This document shows positions 1 through 6,223 of a DNA stretch of 7,506 nt, piece by piece. The position numbers and the translations under genes were made by a program. The DNA comes from a bacterium (GTDB lineage Bacteria; Cyanobacteriota; Vampirovibrionia; Gastranaerophilales; Gastranaerophilaceae), in the NCBI GenBank assembly GCA_017541565.1, contig JAFXYU010000112.1, positions 1 to 7,506 of the forward strand. Reading direction: 5' to 3'. The notes beneath the pieces are model-generated. The model ran no database searches, was not told where the DNA came from, and saw only the letters and a list, made by a program, of their open reading frames with translations. Position 1 is the first letter of the stretch; every line of letters begins with the position of its first letter.

Positions 1-993
1 GCAGAAGAACCTGTTACGGATTGAGCGTATGTTGTAACAATGGTTGTAGTTGTCGGAGATGCCGAAATACCCAAAGCGGAAAGTCCCGAACCTTCGATAT
101 ATGCTGCATCGCTGTCAAAATGCAATACACCGTCAACGATTGAAACCGTAATTCCGTACGGCTCTAATGCTTGAGCAAAACTGTCAAATGTTGTTGTGCC
201 TGAGATATTAAACGAACCTAAAACAGCGCCGGTTTGAGAATTTTTAACAGTAACGGCAGTTGTAGTGTTTATGCCGAGAGTAGCAAACGTTGTACTTCCC
301 GTTGCGGTAACAACTTCGTTGTAAGTAACTGCAGAACCTGTGCAATCCGTTCCGAATGTGGTAATAACCGTAGAAATAGTCGTTGTTACATAAGAAGTTG
401 TGATACCCAACTGAGTGAGCGGTGTACCTGTTGCATAAGCATCACCTGACGCAACGCGGAATATACCTTCATCAATTGATGCGTTGATACCGTAATTGTT
501 CAAAGAATCAATCAATGAATTGAATGTGGTATCAGTTGTAACATTGAATGAACCAATCGTTTGACCTGATTCTGCATTCAAAATTGTGATTTCTCCGGCA
601 GAAATGTTTACCTGACCTAATTTTGTTGTACCTGTTGCCGTTGTCGTATGAGTATAAGTAACGGCAGAAGAACCTGTTACCGCTTGAGCGTAGGTTGTTA
701 TAATTGTTTCGGTGTGCGTTGTTACAGACATACCGAGTGTTGTTAAGCCCGCACTTTCAATATATGCAACATCAGAATCAAGGTGAAGAACACCGTCAAC
801 TATCGAAAGTGTAATTCCGTACGAATCCAACGATTGTGACAAACTGTCAAATGTTGTTGAACTTGAAATATTGAATGTTCCGAGTGTTGCACCGGTTTGA
901 GAATTTTTAACCGTCATTGCATAAGTGGTATTAATACCTACCGTTCCGAGAGTTGTGCTGCCTTGAGCGGTGTGAGTTGTAGTGTAACTTATT
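1..993 (-). repeat. 663-bp (221-codon) tandem duplication visible at DNA level
   Basis: Positions 1-330 recur at 664-993 with an exact offset of 663 bases. Anchors are gcagaagaacctgttac at 1 and 664, caccgtcaac at 128 and 791, and ccggtttgagaatttttaac at 229 and 892. In protein, 62 of 88 residues match by eye between the two copies without a gap. Each 663-bp period holds two IN-like units, so units 11 and 13 are more alike than either is to unit 12. A weaker half-period echo is seen near 319-342. The period is a multiple of three, so copy-number change keeps the frame. Confidence 0.85.
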
Positions 994-3900
994 ACAGTAC
1001 CGGTATTTGTTGCACCGGATGTGGTTGTAACAACCGTAGATGTTACGTTAATACCGAGTTGTGTAAGTACATCACCTTGAGCATATTGTCCGTCAGTAGG
1101 TGTAAACGTTATTACACCGCTGTTTATACTAGATACGATGCCGCAAGATGATAATGTTGAGAACAAATCATCAAACTTGGTATTTGCATCGACTGTAATA
1201 CTTCCGATAGCGGTATGTTCTTTATTATAAACTGTAACCGTTTTGTTCGAAGGAAGTGTAATAAAGTCTGCAATCTTGTCATTTTGCTCTGCATTAACGG
1301 TACTTGTGAACGTAATCGGAGTAGATGTTGTCGTTGTCTTTGAAATTGTGTATGTCTTGCTTACACCGCTTTGAACACCGATACCGAGATTTGTCATTAT
1401 TGTACCGGATGCATAATTTCCGTCAGCGGAATATAACTCAATTATACCGTTGTTTATTGTACCTTGAATGCCGTATGCTCCGAGTCTGTCGAATAAATCT
1501 CCCACAGTCGAAGATGTTGTAAGGTTAGATATTGTTGCAAGACAGTGTCCGTCTTCACGATAAATTTCAAATGTCTGTCCGGATGCCGTAACAGCGTTAA
1601 TTTCACCCAATGTTGTACTCGTTGTTGCTGTTACAATTCCTGTATGCGTAATCTGGGCTGTAGAATTTTGAGTTGTATTTACTACGCTTGTTACTGTTTG
1701 AGTAGTAATTCCGAATGCTGTCGGAAGTGTACCTGTAATATACTTGTCATCATCTGATTCAATAGTAATTACACCATCGGAAATTGTCGCATCAAATCCG
1801 TAGTTTGCAATCTGTTCAAATACGGTTCCCAATGTGTCCGTTCCGGTGAATGCAATTGTTGTAACCGCTGCGCCAAGCGTATTATGTACAATGATATTGG
1901 AAGTATTAAGTCCTAAATCTTTTAATTCGGTATCAAGAGTTGCCTTAACTACCTGTGTCGTGTATTGATATTCACCTGTTGCGGAAACGGATGACGTATT
2001 TGTTACGGAGGTCATTCCTAATGCAGTTGCAACAGTACCCGTTAATGTACCGCCGTCTATTCTTAATCTGCCGAGAGCATCTATTGATGAAGTTCCGCCC
2101 TTTGCATAGATTGCATTAACCAAATCATTAAGCGTTGTATTTGCGTTTACGGCAATTGACTCGCTGTTGAAGAATAACGTATATCCGCCGGAAACCGTAC
2201 TGTTGTTTCCAAGCGTGTCAATAATGTTTCCGAGAGTTGTGTCTTTTGTAACTTCTGTTACGGTCGTATGAGTCATTATAGAACCGAGAACGTAACTCGA
2301 TTTATTTGAGTGTTCAAGTCCCATTGCTTCTTCAATGGCAGCGTTCTCAATATAACCGTTATGGATGGTTAAAATACCGTCACTCAATACCGCAGAAACC
2401 CCTGACTGTGCGTTTATGAAGTTCATAAGGTTTCCGACAGTTGTTGTTGTTGAAACAACTGTTGATGCAAGAAGATTTCCGTCACTGTTGAACACTTTAA
2501 CTGTTTTCTGCGCATTTGACATGCCGCTCGTAATGCCAAAGAGTGAAAGCGCCGAATCCATTGTAGCATCAATTGTAACTGTATCTTTAGAATATAATAC
2601 GTTAGAAGTTTTATATTTTCCGGAAACTTCCGTTGTTAATGCCAATACGCTTGACAGGTTTGTTGTACTGCTCGTAAGCGTTGCATTTTCCATAGAGAAT
2701 CTGTGAGTGTCTTTGTCAAAATCAGCAGAAATGCCGACAGCATTAAGTGCATTGATTAAGCCGTCGATACTCATTCCTGTTGTAACATTAACGGTTCTTG
2801 TTTCACCTCTGACTGTGAATACGGCAGTACCGTTCTTGTTTAACCCTAATGTTCCCAAAGTTGTATCATTTGTAGCATCAACTACGGTCGTAACTTTTTG
2901 AGTCAATGCCATTGATTTTGCTCTCGTTGATGAAACGGAAGTGTTTGTCAGGGCAATGTCTGGAGCACCATATAAACATTCCAGAAGATTTGTTCCGTGC
3001 TTATATCTGTTCTCATTTTCAATAATCTTGCCTTGGCTGATAAGGTCTGCAACATCCGCATCCGAAAGGGTTTCAAAACTTCCGCCGGTAATTGTAAGTA
3101 TTCCGTTAACTTCATCCAACGATGTGTTGATACCTAAATTACCCATATCAGACATAAAGTTTGCAATTGTCTGACCTGAGTAAATCTTTTCATAGTAAAT
3201 TGTGTCTTCTGGTGTTGTAATCTTCAAATAACCTTCGGTTACAAGAAGGTCGTCAACCAGTTTTGTTTGTAAATCGACAGTCTTGTGTACAACAATTGTT
3301 TCCTGAAGAGCATTACCTGTAACCATTGCAGAGAATGGAGTTTCTTCCAATCCTAATGCGGAAAGTATACCGCCTCTGATTACACCTCCGGCAACTTCAA
3401 TTGCACCGTTAGAGTCAATTTGAGCCGAAAGTCCGGCATTCTTCATGCTTGTAAGCAAATCGCCGATTTTTGTTGAATTTGTAAGTGTTACTGTCGTTGT
3501 AACATTGTTTGAGTTAACAATTTCCAACTTATTATTTGTTGAATTTATTGTAACTCCTTCTCCCAAATCTTTAATATATGTATCTGTAGTAGCAGTTGTA
3601 TATGATGTAACAAGAGTAGTATGAGTCAAATCTCTTGTTGCTTGGATTTTTTCATATATATCAATTGCAAGTCCAAATGCTTCTTCTAATGCACGTCCTA
3701 CAACATTATCAGCACCTTCCGTAAGAATTTCCGCATCATCAATTGAAAGTACACCGGTTGCATCCAACTCGGCTTTAATGTTGTTTGAATTTAATGCGTC
3801 AACGAATTCACCCAATGTTGTTGTACCGGAAACATTGAATGTATAAATTCTGTCATTTGCCTGAATGTACATGTTTCCTGCGTTATTCATTCCCAAATCG

Positions 3901-4658
3901 CTGAATGTAGTGCTTCTTTGTGCGGCACTGTAGACCGTTTCCGTCTGGGTAATTTTCATTGTTTTTGTCAGATAACCTTCATTTACACCCGTAAGTTGTA
4001 GAATTTCTTTCAAATTTGTGTCATGGTCGTTTATTGCGTTATCGTCCAAACCGATACTAAATACCCCTGAAGAAGCGTTGTAATATGCCTCTACCCCAAT
4101 ATCATTAAGTTTTTGTGTAAAAGTAGCTAATGTATCATTTTTAGTAAGTGTAAGTCCTCTTGTAATTCCGTCAACAATAATATCTATTTGGCTGCCGGAA
4201 TCTGAAATATTCATTCTGACAATGTTGTTACCTTCTCCAACCGATAAATCCGTGAGTTTTGTAGACGCTCCGGCTGTCGTTGTTTCGTCATAGGTGTCAA
4301 TGTAACTGCTGGTTGTTGTCGTGTTAGTAGCGAGTTGTTCAACTACAATATTGTAGGTTGCCTCTTTAGCAGATACGGAGGCTGTTGCGGAAAGTATTGA
4401 TGAATCTGATGAAACGGCGATGTTTTGTGAAAATATGTCGGTTGAAATATTTGCAACTCTTGCTTCTGTAATCTTTGAAAGAGTTGATCTGAAAGCGGTA
4501 AAGAAAGACTGGATAGTATCTAATGTTGATTGCGTGATTTGTAAGTCACTCTTTTCTTCTTCGAGCGCAGAAACCTTAGCCCTCTTGAGTGCGACCAGAG
4601 ATTCGACCCATGAGGATGTATCCAAACCAGATGCAAGTCCGCTAAATGAAATGCTCAC
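1..4658 (-). CDS. fliD: Giant FliD-like flagellar filament cap protein (hook-associated protein 2 family), C-terminus outside window
   Basis: One frame stays open for 1552 codons from a GTG start and runs off the left edge. An in-frame TAA lies a few codons upstream, and AGGA sits 8 bases before the GTG, which fixes the start. Residues 1-112 match the FliD N-terminal domain: the SGLASGLDTSSWVESLV signature at 6-22, a heptad-like helix over about 28-65, then the SSDSSILSATAS and YNIVVEQLA strands at 83-110. FliD caps the growing filament and assists flagellin folding outside the cell, so the protein is probably exported by the flagellar type III system; no Sec signal is seen. From residue 175 onward there are at least 13 tandem flagellin-IN-like units. 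Composition is rich in Thr, Ser, Val, Asn and Gly, with only four Cys. Usual FliD length is about 450-700 residues, so this is strongly expanded. The FliD C-terminal domain is not seen. An adhesin or filament-surface protein that borrowed a FliD N-terminus is the main alternative. Confidence 0.87.
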   Translation of the reverse strand, partial: MSISFSGLASGLDTSSWVESLVALKRAKVSALEEEKSDLQITQSTLDTIQSFFTAFRSTLSKITEARVANISTDIFSQNIAVSSDSSILSATASVSAKEATYNIVVEQLATNTTTTSSYIDTYDETTTAGASTKLTDLSVGEGNNIVRMNISDSGSQIDIIVDGITRGLTLTKNDTLATFTQKLNDIGVEAYYNASSGVFSIGLDDNAINDHDTNLKEILQLTGVNEGYLTKTMKITQTETVYSAAQRSTTFSDLGMNNAGNMYIQANDRIYTFNVSGTTTLGEFVDALNSNNIKAELDATGVLSIDDAEILTEGADNVVGRALEEAFGLAIDIYEKIQATRDLTHTTLVTSYTTATTDTYIKDLGEGVTINSTNNKLEIVNSNNVTTTVTLTNSTKIGDLLTSMKNAGLSAQIDSNGAIEVAGGVIRGGILSALGLEETPFSAMVTGNALQETIVVHKTVDLQTKLVDDLLVTEGYLKITTPEDTIYYEKIYSGQTIANFMSDMGNLGINTSLDEVNGILTITGGSFETLSDADVADLISQGKIIENENRYKHGTNLLECLYGAPDIALTNTSVSSTRAKSMALTQKVTTVVDATNDTTLGTLGLNKNGTAVFTVRGETRTVNVTTGMSIDGLINALNAVGISADFDKDTHRFSMENATLTSSTTNLSSVLALTTEVSGKYKTSNVLYSKDTVTIDATMDSALSLFGITSGMSNAQKTVKVFNSDGNLLASTVVSTTTTVGNLMNFINAQSGVSAVLSDGILTIHNGYIENAAIEEAMGLEHSNKSSYVLGSIMTHTTVTEVTKDTTLGNIIDTLGNNSTVSGGYTLFFNSESIAVNANTTLNDLVNAIYAKGGTSSIDALGRLRIDGGTLTGTVATALGMTSVTNTSSVSATGEYQYTTQVVKATLDTELKDLGLNTSNIIVHNTLGAAVTTIAFTGTDTLGTVFEQIANYGFDATISDGVITIESDDDKYITGTLPTAFGITTQTVTSVVNTTQNSTAQITHTGIVTATTSTTLGEINAVTASGQTFEIYREDGHCLATISNLTTSSTVGDLFDRLGAYGIQGTINNGIIELYSADGNYASGTIMTNLGIGVQSGVSKTYTISKTTTTSTPITFTSTVNAEQNDKIADFITLPSNKTVTVYNKEHTAIGSITVDANTKFDDLFSTLSSCGIVSSINSGVITFTPTDGQYAQGDVLTQLGINVTSTVVTTTSGATNTGTVISYTTTHTAQGSTTLGTVGINTTYAMTVKNSQTGATLGTFNISSSTTFDSLSQSLDSYGITLSIVDGVLHLDSDVAYIESAGLTTLGMSVTTHTETIITTYAQAVTGSSAVTYTHTTTATGTTKLGQVNISAGEITILNAESGQTIGSFNVTTDTTFNSLIDSLNNYGINASIDEGIFRVASGDAYATGTPLTQLGITTSYVTTTISTVITTFGTDCTGSAVTYNEVVTATGSTTFATLGINTTTAVTVKNSQTGAVLGSFNISGTTTFDSFAQALEPYGITVSIVDGVLHFDSDAAYIEGSGLSALGISASPTTTTIVTTYAQSVTGSS
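100..4136 (-). repeat. At least 13 tandem flagellin-IN-like protein repeats within the FliD-like gene
   Basis: The core of each unit reads roughly T-T-hydrophobic-G-x-L, then a short helix, then Y/x-G-I-x-A-x-I, then D/N-G-hydrophobic-x-hydrophobic, usually followed by a short LG(I/L/M) turn. Cores begin at residues 175, 279, 395, 495, 628, 737, 840, 940, 1049, 1159, 1267, 1376 and 1488. Spacing is irregular near the N-terminus (100 to 133 residues) and settles at 108-112 from residue 940 on. Examples are TTTLGEFVDALNSNNIKAEL (unit 2) and TTTFDSFAQALEPYGITVSI (unit 13). The pattern resembles the Pfam Flagellin_IN family, which occurs in FliD and flagellin as small beta-rich inserts. Linkers are Thr-rich beta-strand-like segments. 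The repeats were recognised by eye; family assignment has not been tested with a profile. Confidence 0.8.
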
Positions 4659-4666
4659 TTTTAATG

Positions 4667-4670
4667 TCCT
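4667..4670 (-). promoter_or_regulatory. Ribosome binding site of the FliD-like gene
   Basis: AGGA on the minus strand lies 8 bases before the GTG at 4658-4656. No in-frame ATG lies between the upstream TAA stop and the FliD N-terminal motif, so this site decides in favour of the GTG start. Confidence 0.65.
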
Positions 4671-4791
4671 GCTTTACTACTTTCACGCTATAGCAATGCA
4701 ATCTAATCATCTTTTGTAGGGGTAAATTATCTTTTTCCGTGATACTTTATTATGATTCTTTCCAGTGAAATATTACATCGCTACTTTATAT

Positions 4792-4820
4792 AAATATTAT
4801 AACATATGTTTATAATATTT
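4792..4820. repeat. Perfect 11-bp inverted repeat overlapping the FliD-like promoter
   Basis: AAATATTATAA (4792-4802) pairs with TTATAATATTT (4810-4820) around a 7-base centre. All arm bases are A or T. It spans the -10 hexamer, the spacer and the edge of the -35. It could be an operator or simply AT-rich promoter DNA. A weak hairpin ending the rmlA transcript is less likely, as there is no GC stem and no following T-run in the rmlA direction. Confidence 0.5.
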
Positions 4821-4823
4821 CAA
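4796..4823 (-). promoter_or_regulatory. Primary-sigma-type promoter for the FliD-like gene
   Basis: On the minus strand TTGAAA (4823-4818) is followed after 16 bases by a perfect TATAAT (4801-4796). Transcription would start near 4789, giving a leader of about 130 bases. No convincing sigma-28 (TAAA...GCCGATAA) or sigma-54 (GG...GC) element was found upstream of this flagellar-type gene. The region is very AT-rich, so chance matches are easier than usual. Confidence 0.55.
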
Positions 4824-4842
4824 GTGTTTTTAAAAAAAATAT

Positions 4843-5736
4843 TTATACATTGATTGCAATTAAGTCAGGATTGTTTATTACATTTCGAACGTAGTTATAG
4901 TAATCGTTCTTGTAGCCGTACTTTTCAATTTTTTCAAGAAGTTCCTCTTTTGTAATGAATCCTTGATTGTATGCAATTTCTTCCAGGCAAGAAATTTTTA
5001 CTCCTTTATTTAATTCCATCGATTGAACAAATTGGCTCGCTTGTAACATAGAATCGTGCGTTCCTGTATCAAGCCATGCAAAACCGCGTCCAAGAATTTC
5101 GACGTTAAGTTCGCCTCTATCAAGATAAATTTTGTTTAAATCTGTGATTTCTAACTCACCTCTTGACGAAGGCTGTAGTGTCTTTGCATATTTGCAAACG
5201 TTGTTATCATAGAAATACAGACCTGTGACTGCGTAATTCGATTTCGGATGCAGCGGTTTTTCTTCAAGTGAAATTGCCTTTTTGTTTGAATCAAATTCAA
5301 CGACTCCAAATCGTTCGGGATCTTTTACCGTATATCCGAATACAGTTGCACCTGCGTGTTTTTTTAACGCATCTCTCATAATTGTCGAAAATCCTTGTCC
5401 GTGGAAAATATTATCTCCAAGTATCAGCGCTACTTCATCATTTCCGATAAAATCTTCCGCAATAATGAAAGCATCAGCAATTCCTCTTTGTACATACTGA
5501 ATTTTAAAAGACAAATTTAATCCGTATTGTGAACCATCTCCAAGCAATTTTATAAAATTGTCATAGTCTGCTTCATTTGTGATAATCAGAATATCTCTTA
5601 TTCCTGCCAGCATTAGTGTTGAAAGCGGATAATAAATCATCGGCTTGTCATAAATCGGCAGCAGAATTTTTGATATAGGCTGTGAGGCCGGATATAATCT
5701 TGTTCCGGCACCACCTGCCAGAATAATTCCTTTCAT
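4843..5736 (-). CDS. rmlA: Glucose-1-phosphate thymidylyltransferase RmlA (RfbA)
   Basis: Joins dTTP and glucose-1-phosphate to give dTDP-glucose and pyrophosphate, the first step toward dTDP-L-rhamnose and other dTDP-sugars; cytoplasmic. At 297 residues it has the full family length. Visible landmarks are the nucleotide-binding loop GGAGTRLYP at 8-16, [18 protein letters not shown] from 22 with the conserved Lys23, [10 protein letters not shown] at 64-73, the metal/nucleotide Asp108 in [13 protein letters not shown] at 158-161, GELEITDLN at 193-201 and WLDTGTHDS at 221-229 with Asp223. The ATG is preceded 5 bases away by AAAGGAG, which overlaps the stop codon of the thioredoxin gene 10 bp upstream, so the two are probably co-transcribed. 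rmlB, rmlC and rmlD are not in this window. An 8-T run follows the stop codon but has no stem before it. Confidence 0.96.
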   Translation of the reverse strand: MKGIILAGGAGTRLYPASQPISKILLPIYDKPMIYYPLSTLMLAGIRDILIITNEADYDNFIKLLGDGSQYGLNLSFKIQYVQRGIADAFIIAEDFIGNDEVALILGDNIFHGQGFSTIMRDALKKHAGATVFGYTVKDPERFGVVEFDSNKKAISLEEKPLHPKSNYAVTGLYFYDNNVCKYAKTLQPSSRGELEITDLNKIYLDRGELNVEILGRGFAWLDTGTHDSMLQASQFVQSMELNKGVKISCLEEIAYNQGFITKEELLEKIEKYGYKNDYYNYVRNVINNPDLIAINV

Positions 5737-5741
5737 TTATG

Positions 5742-5748
5742 CTCCTTT
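5742..5748 (-). promoter_or_regulatory. Strong Shine-Dalgarno of rmlA overlapping the upstream stop codon
   Basis: AAAGGAG on the minus strand shares bases with the TAA (5749-5747) that ends the thioredoxin-like gene and sits 5 bases before the rmlA ATG. This suggests a shared mRNA and possible translational coupling. Confidence 0.8.
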
Positions 5749-6115
5749 ACTTGTTAACATTAGAACAAATTCTATCAAGACATGCTCTGTCTAAAAGGCA
5801 TGACGAACTGACATGGTATCCTTGTTTAGATTTTGAATCAATCAAATATACAAACGGTACATATCTTGCGTTGTATTTTTTTATCAGTGAGTGTTCGTAT
5901 TCTGTATTTGCGTTGATTTTAACAAAAGCAATGTTTTTGTTGTACATATTTGATATTTTGTGGTAATTCGGTTCAAATCTCTTGCAATATCCGCATTGAG
6001 GAGTATATAAGTACAAAAAGACATGTGCTTTTGATGCCATAGCACGTTCAAGTTCTCCTGCAAATGCAGAGCCCGATAGTAATAAAATAATCAGTAATAA
6101 AAACTTTTTATACAT
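5747..6115 (-). CDS. Secreted thioredoxin-fold protein with CGYC active site
   Basis: The 122-residue product starts with a Sec-type signal peptide: positive MYKK, a Leu/Ile-rich core at 5-13, and SAFA at 16-19 as likely cleavage site before Gly20. There is no lipobox Cys. The mature part has the thioredoxin pattern: HVFLYLYTPQ strand, redox motif CGYC at 41-44, KINANTEY with the second strand at 66-73, and the cis-proline loop YVPFVYLID with Pro87. It is expected to act in the periplasm as a thiol-disulfide reductase or oxidase; the direction cannot be read from sequence. Three further Cys (106, 112, 117) lie in the C-terminal helix region, which is unusual. It precedes rmlA by 10 bp in an apparent operon. 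No Shine-Dalgarno is seen before the ATG; a promoter placed exactly for a leaderless start lies upstream. Confidence 0.88.
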   Translation of the reverse strand: MYKKFLLLIILLLSGSAFAGELERAMASKAHVFLYLYTPQCGYCKRFEPNYHKISNMYNKNIAFVKINANTEYEHSLIKKYNARYVPFVYLIDSKSKQGYHVSSSCLLDRACLDRICSNVNK

Positions 6116-6118
6116 AAT

Positions 6119-6131
6119 ATGATAGTATCAT
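6119..6131. promoter_or_regulatory. Short palindrome over the -10 element, possible operator
   Basis: ATGATAGTATCAT is a perfect 6-bp dyad around one central base and covers the proposed -10 hexamer of the thioredoxin-like gene. A further TATCAT half-site lies at 6135-6140. Binding of a repressor here would block that promoter, but AT-rich DNA gives such palindromes by chance. Confidence 0.3.
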
Positions 6132-6150
6132 TATTATCATTGTTTTTCAA
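6122..6150 (-). promoter_or_regulatory. Promoter of the thioredoxin-rmlA unit, leaderless spacing
   Basis: On the minus strand TTGAAA (6150-6145) is followed after 17 bases by TACTAT (6127-6122). A start 7 bases downstream falls on the A of the ATG at 6115. The lack of a Shine-Dalgarno agrees with a leaderless transcript. Confidence 0.5.
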
Positions 6151-6189
6151 GATTTTTTCTTTTATTCCGAAAAATTGTACATATATCCG

Positions 6190-6217
6190 TTGACTTTTTT
6201 AAAATTGTTATTAAATA
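6190..6217 (+). promoter_or_regulatory. Candidate promoter for the DnaJ-family gene
   Basis: TTGACT (6190-6195) is a near-consensus -35. After 16 bases comes TAAATA (6212-6217), a weak -10. A start 7 bases on would fall at the ATG at 6224. There is no Shine-Dalgarno before this ATG either. An alternative pair, TTGTAC at 6175 with TTTAAA at 6198, would give a short leader. Confidence 0.4.
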
Positions 6218-6223
6218 TCAATT

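Noticed and set aside
1..993. Repeats as a CRISPR array or non-coding satellite
   Set aside because: The period is 663 bp, the units are coding, differences keep the frame and fit a protein repeat; there are no short identical repeats with unique spacers.
234..3174. Several short plus-strand frames of 64-113 codons
   Set aside because: They lie antisense to the continuous minus-strand FliD-like frame, have low-complexity or Cys/Arg-rich translations typical of shadow frames, and match no family. The periodic repeat keeps their stops at regular spacing.
1..4658. Repeat protein as an Ig-like or RTX adhesin
   Set aside because: There are no calcium-binding nonapeptides or BIg-type signatures, and the N-terminus matches FliD. 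Not fully excluded as a function, only as a family.
4420..4719. Plus-strand frame of 99 codons over the FliD-like start
   Set aside because: It is antisense to the well-supported FliD N-terminal domain, has no Shine-Dalgarno and its translation resembles nothing known.
4659..4790. Sigma-28 flagellar promoter upstream of the FliD-like gene
   Set aside because: TAAAGT sequences occur, but none has a GCCGATAA-like element at the required distance.
4792..4839. Inverted repeat plus A/T run as an intrinsic terminator of rmlA
   Set aside because: The stem has no G or C, and in the rmlA direction the T-run comes before the stem rather than after it.
5282..5966. Plus-strand frames of about 72-75 codons across rmlA and the thioredoxin-like gene
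   Set aside because: They are antisense to two genes with clear motifs and ribosome sites.
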